From contig CP121688.1 in assembly GCA_038396625.1 (NCBI GenBank), positions 3,472,001-3,536,000 on the forward strand: a DNA stretch of 64,000 nt. The letters run 5' to 3'. Source of the DNA: G038396625 sp038396625. GTDB lineage: Bacteria; Bacillota; Clostridia; Peptostreptococcales; Thermotaleaceae. This document shows, one piece after another, positions 17,812 to 26,340 of this stretch. The position numbers and the translations under genes are program-made. How positions within the stretch are numbered: the stretch's first letter is position 1; every line of letters begins with the position of its first letter. The notes below the pieces were generated by a model. The model worked only from the letters and a program-made list of their open reading frames with translations, did not search any database and was not told the DNA's origin.

Positions 17812-18915
17812 ATGTATGCACAAAATTTATACAATGAGTATGTAGGGCAATGGATTCATGCACAAAAACAGATGTTAGAATCATGGCAGGAAAGTTTTTC
17901 ACCAAAACCTTCAGAAGAAGCATCTACAAAATCCAATACAGCTACACAAGATCTAGAAGATTCTACGGAAGCTTTTCATCAATGGTCTAAAACAAATTAT
18001 GATTTCTTTACGAAAACAATGAAATTATATACGAAGAATCCCATGAGCGATATTTTTGGAAAAATAGCTAAAGGAGCAACAATGTATGAGAATATGTATG
18101 AATTTTGGAAAGATATTCCTAAAAAATACGCTGAGAGCGACCCTGGTCAAATAAAAAAGTTTTACGATAAGTGGCAAAGTGAATATACGAAGAATTTATC
18201 TAATTATTTCATGGGTTTCTTTCCTCAGCCTGTACAAGATTTATTCAGTAACTCTACGGAAATCTGGCAAATGTATTTTCAAACCAGCAGTAAGTTTTAT
18301 GCTCCTTGGTTAACCCATTCTCAAAATTTTCAGGAACTCACTGAAAAAATTCTTTCAGGAGATAAGGAAGCTTTTCTAAACTATGTGAAGCTATGGAAAG
18401 AAAATTATGAAACAACATTTGGTAAAGTTTTCGATTTCCCCATCCTTGGTATGCATAGAGAATACTTCGAAAAACAAGTAGACAGCATGAATTCTTTTAT
18501 GAATTATTTGAATGCTTTCAATGAATTTGCTGCCACCATTTACAGGGTTGGGGCAGAAACTATGGAAAAAATTATGAAGGATTATCATGAGATGCTAAAA
18601 GATGGCACCCAACCTAAAACGTTTAAAGCGTTTTATGAATATTGGTGGAAACAAAATGAAGAAGCCTATAAAAACCTTTTTAAAACGGATGATTTTTCTA
18701 AATTACTAAGTCAAGTTGTAGATGCTGGCTTTGTATTTAAAAAAGATTTTGATAAGGTATTAGAGCAACAATTAGGGTCTCTACCACTTCCAACAAAAAG
18801 TGATATGCACAGCATTTATAAAACGATCTATCACTTAAAAAAAGAAGTCAGAACTTTAAACAAAGAGATAAGTATATTATCTAATATGGTAAACAACCAG
18901 TCCACAAATGCATAA
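17812..18915 (+). CDS. phaE: Class III polyhydroxyalkanoate synthase subunit PhaE
   Basis: 367 residues, ATG after AAGGGGG. Long helical protein rich in Trp, Tyr and Phe, with a polar N-terminal region and a central part (FFPQPVQDLFSNSTEIWQMYFQTSSKFY) typical of PhaE. The C-terminal helix (LPTKSDMHSIYKTIYHLKKEVRTLNKEI) is the conserved tail that PhaE inserts into PhaC to activate it. It has no catalytic site of its own. The stop codon overlaps the region of the phaC ribosome site (13 bases before phaC), the usual coupled pair. Confidence 0.93.
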   Translation: MYAQNLYNEYVGQWIHAQKQMLESWQESFSPKPSEEASTKSNTATQDLEDSTEAFHQWSKTNYDFFTKTMKLYTKNPMSDIFGKIAKGATMYENMYEFWKDIPKKYAESDPGQIKKFYDKWQSEYTKNLSNYFMGFFPQPVQDLFSNSTEIWQMYFQTSSKFYAPWLTHSQNFQELTEKILSGDKEAFLNYVKLWKENYETTFGKVFDFPILGMHREYFEKQVDSMNSFMNYLNAFNEFAATIYRVGAETMEKIMKDYHEMLKDGTQPKTFKAFYEYWWKQNEEAYKNLFKTDDFSKLLSQVVDAGFVFKKDFDKVLEQQLGSLPLPTKSDMHSIYKTIYHLKKEVRTLNKEISILSNMVNNQSTNA

Positions 18916-18928
18916 GGAGGATTTATTT

Positions 18929-19990
18929 ATGTTTGGTTTAAATATAGAAAAGTCTATGAAAGAAACCTTTGAAATGCAAAAAAAAATCATAAAAGGAGTA
19001 GATGTTTTACTCAATGTGAAAGACACAGAAACAGATGCAACACCTAAAGAGCTTGTCTATCAAGAGGATAAAATGAAACTATATCATTATAAACCTTTAG
19101 TCAAAAATCCATGTAAGATTCCAACGCTGATTATCTATGCCTTAGTAAACCGCCAGTACATGATGGATATCCAACAAGACCGCAGTGTCATCAAAAACTT
19201 ATTAGAGTTAGGGTTAGATCTTTATATTATTGACTGGGGCTATCCTACCCAAGAAGACATGTATCTCACAATGGATGACTATATCAATGGGTATATTGAT
19301 AACGCTGTAAGCCATATTTTAAAATCCAACAATATTGAAAATTTAAATCTTATAGGAGTATGTCAAGGGGGTACCTTTTCAACCATCTACTCCGCCTTGT
19401 ACCCAACAAAAGTAAAAAATTTGATTACTATGGTGACGCCCATCGATTTTGATGTAGAAGACGGTTTATTATTTCAATGGGGTAAGCATTTAAATATTGA
19501 TAATATGGTAGATGCCTATGGAGTATTGCCCGGTTCTATCATGAATTACGGCTATATGATGCTAAAGCCTTTTCAATTAATGCTGGATAAATATGTAGGT
19601 ATTCTTGAAAATATTGATTGTCCTGATATTATGCAGAATTTCCTTAGAATGGAAAAGTGGATTTTTGACAGCCCTGGTCAAGCAGGGGAAACCCTTCGAC
19701 AATTTGTGAAAGACTTATATCAAGAGAATAAATTAGTCAAGGGCACTTTCCATCTTGGTGGAAAAAAAGTAGATCTTAAAAAAATTAATATGCCTTTACT
19801 CAATATTTATGCTGAATATGATCACCTCGTTCCTCCATCCTCTAGCAAACCTTTAAACGATCTGGTATCTAGCACAGACAAAACATTATATTCTTCCTTG
19901 GTGGGTCATATTGGTATGTATGTAAGTTCAAAATCTCAGAAGGAAGTTGCTCCTACCATGGCGAAATGGGTTTTGGATCGATCAAAATAA
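18929..19990 (+). CDS. phaC: Class III polyhydroxyalkanoate synthase subunit PhaC
   Basis: 353 residues from the ATG that follows AAGGAGG by 8 bases; an in-frame ATG 21 bases earlier lies upstream of this ribosome site and would overlap phaE. Alpha/beta hydrolase that polymerises (R)-3-hydroxyacyl-CoA. The nucleophile is Cys145 in the lipase-like box GVCQGG. The Asp of the triad is in EYDHLVPP and the His in VGHIGMY near the C-terminus. The length of about 355 fits class III. With PhaE and PhaJ it forms a complete polymerising unit. Phasin (phaP) and regulator (phaR) genes are not seen nearby. Confidence 0.96.
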   Translation: MFGLNIEKSMKETFEMQKKIIKGVDVLLNVKDTETDATPKELVYQEDKMKLYHYKPLVKNPCKIPTLIIYALVNRQYMMDIQQDRSVIKNLLELGLDLYIIDWGYPTQEDMYLTMDDYINGYIDNAVSHILKSNNIENLNLIGVCQGGTFSTIYSALYPTKVKNLITMVTPIDFDVEDGLLFQWGKHLNIDNMVDAYGVLPGSIMNYGYMMLKPFQLMLDKYVGILENIDCPDIMQNFLRMEKWIFDSPGQAGETLRQFVKDLYQENKLVKGTFHLGGKKVDLKKINMPLLNIYAEYDHLVPPSSSKPLNDLVSSTDKTLYSSLVGHIGMYVSSKSQKEVAPTMAKWVLDRSK

Positions 19991-20001
19991 TCTATAATAA
20001 T

Positions 20002-20043
20002 GAAGATGGTGACTTTCGCATAGCATCACCATCTTCGTTTTTG
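20002..20043 (+). terminator. Intrinsic terminator of the PHA operon
   Basis: GAAGATGGTGA (20002-20012) pairs with TCACCATCTTC (20026-20036), followed by GTTTTTG. Confidence 0.9.
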
Positions 20044-20228
20044 ATGAACTTTCTATCATAAAAACTTTAAAAGAAACCTATACTAAAAACAATCCTATAT
20101 AAGGATAAAATTATTTTTATTAGATGCTTTCTATATGCTACGTTATCCTTCATATAATTTTTTGTTTTAAAAAACTATTTTCGGGTAATAGATAAATAGA
20201 TTACAGAACAATAAGGAGGTTTTTCTTC

Positions 20229-20738
20229 ATGATTAGTGAAAAATTAATGCAAGAATTAAACGAACAAATCAAATATGAATTCTTTTCTGCAAATTTATAT
20301 TTAGCTATGGCAGCCTATTGTGCTTCTGAGGATTTAAACGGCTTTGCCAACTTCTTTAAAGTGCAAGCAGAAGAAGAAAGATTTCATGCCATGAAATTTT
20401 TTGATTATGTAGTTGAAATGGGTGGTAGAGTAACAATGTCAGCACTTGATGAACCCGACAACAATTATGTGTCTATACTAGATACATTTAAAAAGGGATA
20501 TGAACATGAGCAATTTGTTACAAAGCGAATCTACAAGCTTATGGATTTATCTATGGAAGAAAGGGAACACGCAACTATTAGCTTTTTAAAATGGTTTATT
20601 GACGAGCAAGTAGAAGAAGAAGCTACTTTCAGTGCCCTTGTGAAAAAACTTGAAAGAATCAGCGACAACAGTAATGCCTTATATATGTTAGACGCCGAAT
20701 TAGCACAAAGAACCTTTACACCACCTGCTGTTGAATAG
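20229..20738 (+). CDS. ftnA: Ferritin, non-heme
   Basis: 169 residues, ATG after AAGGAGG. Four-helix ferritin of the FtnA type: ferroxidase ligands are visible in LNEQIKYEFFSANLYLAMAAYC (Glu17 region), VQAEEERFHAMKFFDYVVEMGG (E-E-x-x-H, residues about 50-53) and FIDEQVEEEATF (Glu94/Gln127-type region). Stores iron as ferric mineral and limits Fenton chemistry. Monocistronic between two terminators. No Fur or PerR box was recognised upstream. Confidence 0.95.
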   Translation: MISEKLMQELNEQIKYEFFSANLYLAMAAYCASEDLNGFANFFKVQAEEERFHAMKFFDYVVEMGGRVTMSALDEPDNNYVSILDTFKKGYEHEQFVTKRIYKLMDLSMEEREHATISFLKWFIDEQVEEEATFSALVKKLERISDNSNALYMLDAELAQRTFTPPAVE

Positions 20739-20751
20739 GCGATCCCACATA

Positions 20752-20775
20752 AAAAAGACCTTCCGGTCTTTTTTT
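20752..20775. terminator. Bidirectional intrinsic terminator
   Basis: AAAAAGACC-TTCC-GGTCTTTTT, with T-runs on both strands, between ferritin (plus) and the Gate protein (minus). Confidence 0.92.
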
Positions 20776-21253
20776 AATGTTTGCTTTCTTGGATATTTTC
20801 CATTGTTAAATGACTTATGTCTTGAAATTTTAATTTCTTTGACAACAAGTAGGTTAAGCAAATCGCGGTAGCTATTCTGAGTGTCACCAAAAGAAAGCCA
20901 TTGGCACCAATTGCCATAAATATTAGAGTGTCTTCAACAATACCATGACAAGTAACTAGAAAGATAACTACTAAGAATAAATCTTTTTTGTTAAGGTTCC
21001 CTTCCCTTGAACTCTCAATAATGACACCCGCTCCATAAGATATTCCAAAGAAAACTCCTACCAGCAATGGAAATATAGCATCTTTAGATATGCCCAGTAA
21101 TCGCGTAATAAAGCGAAACCATTCTGCAATCTTGCTAAGCAATTGGTAATCCTTTGCCATTTGCAGCGCGATCATCATGGGAATGACAATAACCGCCATA
21201 GAATATACCGATTGAAAGCTCCCCCATAAAGCTTCTTTCATTACTTCTATCAA
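20774..21253 (-). CDS. Nucleoside-recognition (Gate) domain membrane protein, SpmB/YjiG-like half
   Basis: 159 residues. The likely start is TTG, overlapping the TGA of the upstream partner by four bases with GGGGGGA upstream; an ATG four codons later is the alternative. Four to five membrane helices. The Gate domain (SFQSVYSMAVIVIPMMIALQMA, then LLVGVFFGISYGAGVIIESSREG) is shared with SpmA/SpmB and YjiG/YjiH. Polar residues inside the second half (GAGVI, CHGIVEDTL) could form a transport path. Translationally coupled to the other half, so the two likely form a heterodimeric carrier. The substrate is unknown; a sporulation-maturation role is possible. Confidence 0.75.
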   Translation of the reverse strand: MIEVMKEALWGSFQSVYSMAVIVIPMMIALQMAKDYQLLSKIAEWFRFITRLLGISKDAIFPLLVGVFFGISYGAGVIIESSREGNLNKKDLFLVVIFLVTCHGIVEDTLIFMAIGANGFLLVTLRIATAICLTYLLSKKLKFQDISHLTMENIQESKH

Positions 21254-21672
21254 ATGATTCCCCCCACTTTCCCGACAAGGACGCCAAATACTAAGGCTAA
21301 CCCCATTCTTATACTAGATACCATCGCCATATTTAGTCCAAGATTTTTGACAATAGCTGATTCGATAAATAAAGAATGGGAAAGCCCCACCATTACTGCT
21401 AGGGTAGTGATTTGAGCAGATGTAAGGTTGATGGCTTTCATCGCACCGATGGCGGCATAAGGATCTAAAACATTTCCTACCACCAACACAATTACCGCCT
21501 CACCTGGTAAATCAAACAATCCCATGAAGGGTTGAAATATAGAAGCAATCCAATGAATCAATGGTGTATGCTTTAGTATAGTTACAAATATATACACCGG
21601 TACAATAATTTTTGCCAACATCCAAGTGGTCTCTATCCCCTTTTTAAAGCCTAGCTTGATAGAATCTATCAT
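21250..21672 (-). CDS. Nucleoside-recognition (Gate) domain membrane protein, partner half
   Basis: 140 residues starting MIDSIKLGFK; ATG after AAGGGGTG. A GTG three codons earlier overlaps the ribosome site. About four membrane helices, with Gate-domain features KGIETTWMLAKIIVPVYIFVTIL and LFDLPGEAVIVLVVGNVLDPYAAIGAM, and SHSLFIESAIVKNLG in the second half. First gene of a two-gene coupled operon with 20774-21253. Together they equal one full-length Gate transporter split in two, as in SpmA/SpmB. Function not established. Confidence 0.75.
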   Translation of the reverse strand: MIDSIKLGFKKGIETTWMLAKIIVPVYIFVTILKHTPLIHWIASIFQPFMGLFDLPGEAVIVLVVGNVLDPYAAIGAMKAINLTSAQITTLAVMVGLSHSLFIESAIVKNLGLNMAMVSSIRMGLALVFGVLVGKVGGII

Positions 21673-21697
21673 TCTATGCACCCCTTTTGAATTTGTA

Positions 21698-21731
21698 ACA
21701 CAAAGAGATATCTTACGATATCTCTTTGTGT
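21698..21731 (-). terminator. Terminator-like perfect palindrome after asnS
   Basis: Perfect 15-bp inverted repeat (21698-21712 with 21717-21731) around TTAC, directly after the asnS stop. The T-run on the minus strand is poor, but no other terminator is present. Confidence 0.7.
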
Positions 21732-21732
21732 C

Positions 21733-23124
21733 CTAAAACTCTGCAGACTTTGGTGTTCTTGGAAAAGCAATTACATCTCTAATATTTCCCATACCTGTCA
21801 TATACATAATGATTCTCTCAAATCCAAGGCCATAACCAGCATGTTTCGTTCCTCCATACTTTCTCAATTCAAGATACCACCAATAATCTTCTTTGTTTAA
21901 ACCCATTTCTTCCATTCTACCTTCAAGTACATCCAGCCTTTCTTCTCTTTGACTTCCTCCAATAATTTCTCCTACGCCAGGCACTAATAAATCCATTGCT
22001 GCAACCGTTTTGTTATCATCGTTCATTCGCATATAAAAAGCCTTAATAGCCTTTGGATAATTGGTAACAAACACAGGTTTTTTAAAGACTTTTTCTGTTA
22101 AATAGCGTTCATGTTCTGTCTGTAAATCACAGCCCCATTCTACAGGATACTCAAACTTATCATTTGATTTCTTCAGTATTTCTATGGCATCCGTATAAGT
22201 AACCCTACCAAACTCTGAATTTACTACATTATTTAATCGGTCTAACAAACCTTTGTCAATAAACTGATTAAAAAATGCCATTTCCTCTGGTGCATTTTCC
22301 ATTACATAGCGAAGAATGTATTTGATCATATCCTCTGCCAATTCCATATTATCTTCTAGGTCTGCAAAGGCAATCTCTGGCTCAATCATCCAAAATTCCG
22401 AAGCATGCCTCGCTGTATTGGAATTCTCTGCTCGAAAAGTAGGTCCAAAGGTATATACATTTCTAAAAGCTAAGGCAAAAATTTCTGCTTCTAATTGTCC
22501 ACTTACGGTGAGATTTGTTTCCTTTCCAAAGAAATCTTGAGTAAAGTCTATTTTTCCTTCTTCATTCAAAGGAGGCTGCTGCATATCTAAAGTTGATACC
22601 CTAAACATAGCCCCTGCACCTTCTGCATCACTACCTGTAATAATTGGCGTATGGGCATATACAAAGTTTCTGTCTTGGAAAAACTTATGAATGGCATAGG
22701 CCGCGAGAGAGCGCACTCTAAATACTGCTGAAAAAGTATTACTACGTGGCCTTAAGTGGGCAATTTCCCTTAAGAATTCTAAGCTATGTCTTTTTTTCTG
22801 AAGAGGATAATCTGAACTTGAAGCACCCTCTATCTTAATTTTGGTTGCCTTGATTTCAAAAGGCTGTTTCGAATTTGGCGTAATCTCTAGTTTTCCTTCA
22901 ACAATAATCGCCGAACTAATGCTTAGCTTAGATATCTCTTTAAAATTTTCTAAGCTTTCTTCAAATACTATTTGTATATTCTTAAAAAAGCTTCCATCAT
23001 TTACTTCAATAAATCCAAAGGCCTTTGATGCTCTCACAGTTCGAACCCATCCTGCAATGGTGATTATTTGATCTGCATAGTTTTCTTTACCTTTATAAAT
23101 TTCTCTAATCAGTGCCGTCTTCAT
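21733..23124 (-). CDS. asnS: Asparaginyl-tRNA synthetase
   Basis: 463 residues, ATG after AAGGAGG. Charges tRNA-Asn. Class IIb layout: N-terminal OB-fold anticodon domain (ITIAGWVRTVRASKAFGFIEVNDGS, residues 20-45), then the catalytic core with motif 2 (FGPTFRAENSNTARHASEFWMIEPE, about 230-255) and motif 3 (GYGLGFERIIMYMTG near 435). The motif 2 loop and length fit AsnRS, not AspRS. The Asn codon in the upstream T-box specifier gives independent support. Confidence 0.97.
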   Translation of the reverse strand: MKTALIREIYKGKENYADQIITIAGWVRTVRASKAFGFIEVNDGSFFKNIQIVFEESLENFKEISKLSISSAIIVEGKLEITPNSKQPFEIKATKIKIEGASSSDYPLQKKRHSLEFLREIAHLRPRSNTFSAVFRVRSLAAYAIHKFFQDRNFVYAHTPIITGSDAEGAGAMFRVSTLDMQQPPLNEEGKIDFTQDFFGKETNLTVSGQLEAEIFALAFRNVYTFGPTFRAENSNTARHASEFWMIEPEIAFADLEDNMELAEDMIKYILRYVMENAPEEMAFFNQFIDKGLLDRLNNVVNSEFGRVTYTDAIEILKKSNDKFEYPVEWGCDLQTEHERYLTEKVFKKPVFVTNYPKAIKAFYMRMNDDNKTVAAMDLLVPGVGEIIGGSQREERLDVLEGRMEEMGLNKEDYWWYLELRKYGGTKHAGYGLGFERIIMYMTGMGNIRDVIAFPRTPKSAEF

Positions 23125-23145
23125 CTACTTTTACCTCCTTCTTTA

Positions 23146-23426
23146 TCAAAAAAACCTTCCATCCCATATAAAAGGGACGAAAGGTTGTTCGCGGTACCAC
23201 CCTGATTGTCATTCACATGACCACCTCTACCCAGCAAAAAATTATGCTGTCCAACAGTAACGGCTTGGCTCCGTCTAAGCCTACTCTTTTAAAAAATTTC
23301 GGTTAGAAACTCCGAGATGTTCTTCAATATAGGCATTGTATCGGTCTTCCACCATCACCGACTCGCTCAAACTGTCTCCTATATCTACTCTTCTCTTCTT
23401 TGTCGTTTATTTATAGACTTGTATTA
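23146..23426 (-). promoter_or_regulatory. T-box riboswitch, tRNA-Asn responsive (specifier AAC)
   Basis: The minus-strand leader of asnS has the T-box core GGGTGGTACCGCG at 23190-23202 and a terminator at 23153-23186 (AACCTT... with ...GAAGGTT, then seven T). Stem I shows AGTA near its base, the GATGGTGGAAG distal motif, and GAAG-AAC-A on the 3' side. AAC (23319-23321) is an Asn codon followed by the expected purine. Uncharged tRNA-Asn should stabilise the antiterminator and switch asnS on. Confidence 0.95.
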
Positions 23427-23432
23427 CTTGCT

Positions 23433-23461
23433 ATTATAATATTTTAAAAAATAGATGTCAA
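23433..23461 (-). promoter_or_regulatory. Consensus sigma-A promoter of the asnS T-box leader
   Basis: Minus strand TTGACA, 17 bases, TATAAT: a perfect match in both hexamers and spacing, directly before the T-box. Confidence 0.92.
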
Positions 23462-23623
23462 AGCTTTTCATGTCTATTTTACCCTAAAATTTCGAATATA
23501 TCAAATAAAATTCACCCATACAATTTTAAAGTATTATATAATAGAATGAGTATCTGTTCAATAACTGAAATAACCATAGATTATTCTTATGATTACTATT
23601 TTAGATGATAGGAGATCTTATTT

Positions 23624-24802
23624 ATGATTGATTTTACAAAACTTTTATCCTCAGAACCCATTCCTTCTACCTCTATACGTTATGGAAAGGGTTGTAGTCA
23701 AACTCGTTCAGGTACTCGAAAGGGCATAGGACCTGTTGTCGTATGGAATCTCACACAAAAATGTAATTATCATTGCAAGCATTGTTATGCCAATGCTTAC
23801 AATCAAAAGAAGGATTTATTGACTACTCAGGATATCTTAAAAACCATCGATGATTTTCATAAATCGAAGGTTCCCGTTGTTTTATTGTCCGGTGGAGAAC
23901 CTTTTATGCGAAATGATTTATTTGAAATTATTCAAGCTCTTCGCAGCAAAAACATCATGGTAAGCATTTCTACAAATGGAAGCCTTATTAATGAAAAGTC
24001 TGCTGTACAATTAAAAAATCTAGGCGTAAATTATGTGGGCATTAGCCTCGATGGCACAAAAGAAACGCATGATCATTTTCGGGGTATACAGCATGCTTAT
24101 GATGATGCAATCCAAGGCATAGAAAACTGCCAACGAGCTGGTTTAAAAGTGGGTCTACGATTTACCCTACAGAAAAAAAACTATCATGAAATTCCCTACA
24201 TATTTGATCTTATGGATGAAATGAATATTCAAAGAATTTGTTTTTATCACTTAGTTCCTGCCGGGCGTGGAAAAGAGATAACAAATGCAATGCTTTCTCA
24301 CGAGGAAACACGTAAGGTCATCGACAGCTTATATGATTATACCCGTCATATGATCACACAAAAGAATATAAAAAAAGAAATATTGACTGTCACCAATCAT
24401 GTAGATGCTATCTACTTATATATTAAATCAAAAGAAAAAGACCCTACCCTCTCTCCCAAAATTTTAGAACTTCTAAAAAGAAATGGGGGCAATCGCTCTG
24501 GTATAGCAATTGCAAATATTGATTGGGAGGGAAATGTATATCCAGATCAATTTTCAAGATTTGCCAAAGTAGGTAATATCAAAGACGAAGGTTTTGCAGC
24601 AATATGGCATGAAAATAATCCTCTTTTGTTACCCTTTCGGGATAAAACTGAACATTTAAAAGGTAAATGCAGTCAATGCACATGGATAAATATTTGTAAT
24701 GGAAATTTGCGTGCAAGAGCCTATTATCAATTAGATGATTTATGGGCAGAAGATCCTGCTTGTTATCTAACAATGGATGAAATACGATTGCCACTAGAGT
24801 AG
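23624..24802 (+). CDS. ahbC: Radical SAM protein AhbC/NirJ1-like, heme biosynthesis
   Basis: 392 residues. Radical SAM with SPASM-type C-terminus. CNYHCKHC (C-x3-C-x2-C) near residue 46 binds the SAM [4Fe-4S] cluster; GGEPFMR and SISTNGSLI follow. The C-terminal Cys set (CSQCTWINICNG ... EDPAC) near 350-385 binds a second cluster. The N-terminal segment KGCSQTRSGTRKGIGPVVVWNLTQ is typical of NirJ1/AhbC, which removes the acetate side chains of 12,18-didecarboxysiroheme to give iron-coproporphyrin III. First of four consecutive genes (ahbC-D-A-B), the complete siroheme-to-heme route. Naming as nirJ1 would be equally valid. Confidence 0.88.
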   Translation: MIDFTKLLSSEPIPSTSIRYGKGCSQTRSGTRKGIGPVVVWNLTQKCNYHCKHCYANAYNQKKDLLTTQDILKTIDDFHKSKVPVVLLSGGEPFMRNDLFEIIQALRSKNIMVSISTNGSLINEKSAVQLKNLGVNYVGISLDGTKETHDHFRGIQHAYDDAIQGIENCQRAGLKVGLRFTLQKKNYHEIPYIFDLMDEMNIQRICFYHLVPAGRGKEITNAMLSHEETRKVIDSLYDYTRHMITQKNIKKEILTVTNHVDAIYLYIKSKEKDPTLSPKILELLKRNGGNRSGIAIANIDWEGNVYPDQFSRFAKVGNIKDEGFAAIWHENNPLLLPFRDKTEHLKGKCSQCTWINICNGNLRARAYYQLDDLWAEDPACYLTMDEIRLPLE

Positions 24803-24857
24803 AGAGGGCTATTGGAACAATAAAATACTGATGTCACAGATAGGGAGGAAGCATAAA

Positions 24858-25841
24858 ATGATTATTTCGTGGAATATTACAAAAAGATGCAATCTATACT
24901 GCAAACATTGTTATCGTGAATCAACGTCTACACCAGAGGAAAATGAGCTTTCTACCCAAGAAGGTAAAAAGCTTATTGAAGAAATCGCAAAAGCTGGCTT
25001 TAAGATATTAATTTTCAGTGGGGGCGAACCCATTTTAAGAAAAGATTTATATACCCTCATTCACCACGCTAAGCAGATAGGTTTAATTCCTGTTTTAGGA
25101 AGCAACGGTACGTTGATTACCAAAGAAGTAGCCCAGCAACTAAAGAAAAGTGGCGCTAGAACCATTGGTATCAGCTTAGATAGCTTACACCCTAACCGTC
25201 ATGATACTTTCAGACAATCTTTAGGCAGTTTTGAAAAAACCCTAATGGGTATTCGCCATTGCTTAGAAGCTAACTTACGTGTTCAAATCAATACCACTGT
25301 CAATAAGAATAATAAAGATGAAATTACTAAGATAACAGATTTTGCGGAAACATTAGGTGCTTCTGCACATCATCTCTTTTTTCTTGTAAGTGTTGGCCGA
25401 GGTAAAGATATTGCCGAACAAGCCCTTAATCCCAATGAATATATAGATGCAATCCATCTAATTCTTGATAAGCAAAAACATACAACCATTGAACTTAAAC
25501 CTACATGTGCCCCTCAATTTATGGTAGAGGCGAAGAAACAAGAAATGCCCATGCGCTTTAGCCGTGGTTGCATTGCTGGCATTCGCTATTGTTGCCTCTT
25601 ACCTAATGGAGACGTCCATGTTTGCCCATATCTTCCTATTAAAGTTGGTAATGTAAAAAACAAACCCTTTGATAAAATTTGGGCTGAGAGTGAAGTTTTT
25701 CAAACATTAAGAAATTATCAGCATTATAAAGGTCAGTGTGGCACCTGCCCTCATATTACCATTTGTGGTGGCTGCCGTGCTCGAGCATTTTCAGCTACAG
25801 GTGACTACCTTGACGAAGATCCAAGCTGTTTATCAATCTAA
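24858..25841 (+). CDS. ahbD: Radical SAM protein AhbD/NirJ2-like, heme synthase step
   Basis: 327 residues from the ATG (MIISWNITKRCN) after AGGGAGG; an earlier in-frame ATG lies before this ribosome site. CNLYCKHC is near residue 11 and FSGGEPILRKDL near 55. The C-terminal cluster ligands include CIAGIRYCCLLPNGDVHVCPY and CGTCPHITICGGCRARAFS. AhbD oxidatively decarboxylates the two propionates of iron-coproporphyrin III to vinyls, giving heme b. NirJ2 homologues of Clostridia share this layout. It lies 55 bases after ahbC and 13 bases before ahbA. Confidence 0.87.
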   Translation: MIISWNITKRCNLYCKHCYRESTSTPEENELSTQEGKKLIEEIAKAGFKILIFSGGEPILRKDLYTLIHHAKQIGLIPVLGSNGTLITKEVAQQLKKSGARTIGISLDSLHPNRHDTFRQSLGSFEKTLMGIRHCLEANLRVQINTTVNKNNKDEITKITDFAETLGASAHHLFFLVSVGRGKDIAEQALNPNEYIDAIHLILDKQKHTTIELKPTCAPQFMVEAKKQEMPMRFSRGCIAGIRYCCLLPNGDVHVCPYLPIKVGNVKNKPFDKIWAESEVFQTLRNYQHYKGQCGTCPHITICGGCRARAFSATGDYLDEDPSCLSI

Positions 25842-25854
25842 CGGGAGGCTTTTT

Positions 25855-26310
25855 ATGTATACCATCGATCCACTTGATCAAAAGATTTTAAATGAAATGC
25901 AAAAAGGAATTCCTCTCACTGCAAGACCTTTTCTAACGATTGCAGAGAAATTCAATATACAGGAAGAGGAAGTTCTAGAACGCATCCAACGATTAAAAAA
26001 TAATGGATATATCAGAAGATTTGGGGGAATCTTTGACCAACAAAAACTTGGTTGTGTGAGTACCTTAGTAGGTATGCAGGTCAAAAAGGACATAGATAAA
26101 GTAGCTTCCATCGTTAGTCAATATCCGCAGGTTACCCATAATTATGAACGAAAACATCCTTATAACCTTTGGTTTACACTGATTGCTTCTTCCCAAGAAG
26201 AAATTGATAAAATTCTCAATGAAATTAAAACCAAAACAGGCATTACAGAAATTTTGAACCTGCCTGCAAAAGAAAAATACAAAACACAGGTATATTTTCA
26301 TTTAAAGTAA
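25855..26310 (+). CDS. ahbA: Siroheme decarboxylase subunit AhbA (NirD/NirG-like)
   Basis: 151 residues; ATG after GGGAGG. The open frame runs further upstream inside ahbD, but only this start has a ribosome site. AsnC/Lrp-like fold: N-terminal winged helix (LDQKILNEMQKGIPLTARPFLTIAEKFNI), then a RAM-like domain with the family marks IRRFGGIFDQQKLG and THNYERKHPYNLWFTL. The His and Arg of the NYERxHxYN segment are in the substrate-binding region of AhbA/B. Works with AhbB to decarboxylate siroheme at C12 and C18. Confidence 0.88.
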   Translation: MYTIDPLDQKILNEMQKGIPLTARPFLTIAEKFNIQEEEVLERIQRLKNNGYIRRFGGIFDQQKLGCVSTLVGMQVKKDIDKVASIVSQYPQVTHNYERKHPYNLWFTLIASSQEEIDKILNEIKTKTGITEILNLPAKEKYKTQVYFHLK

Positions 26311-26340
26311 TCTTTTACTTCCAAGAAAGGATGGTCTACA

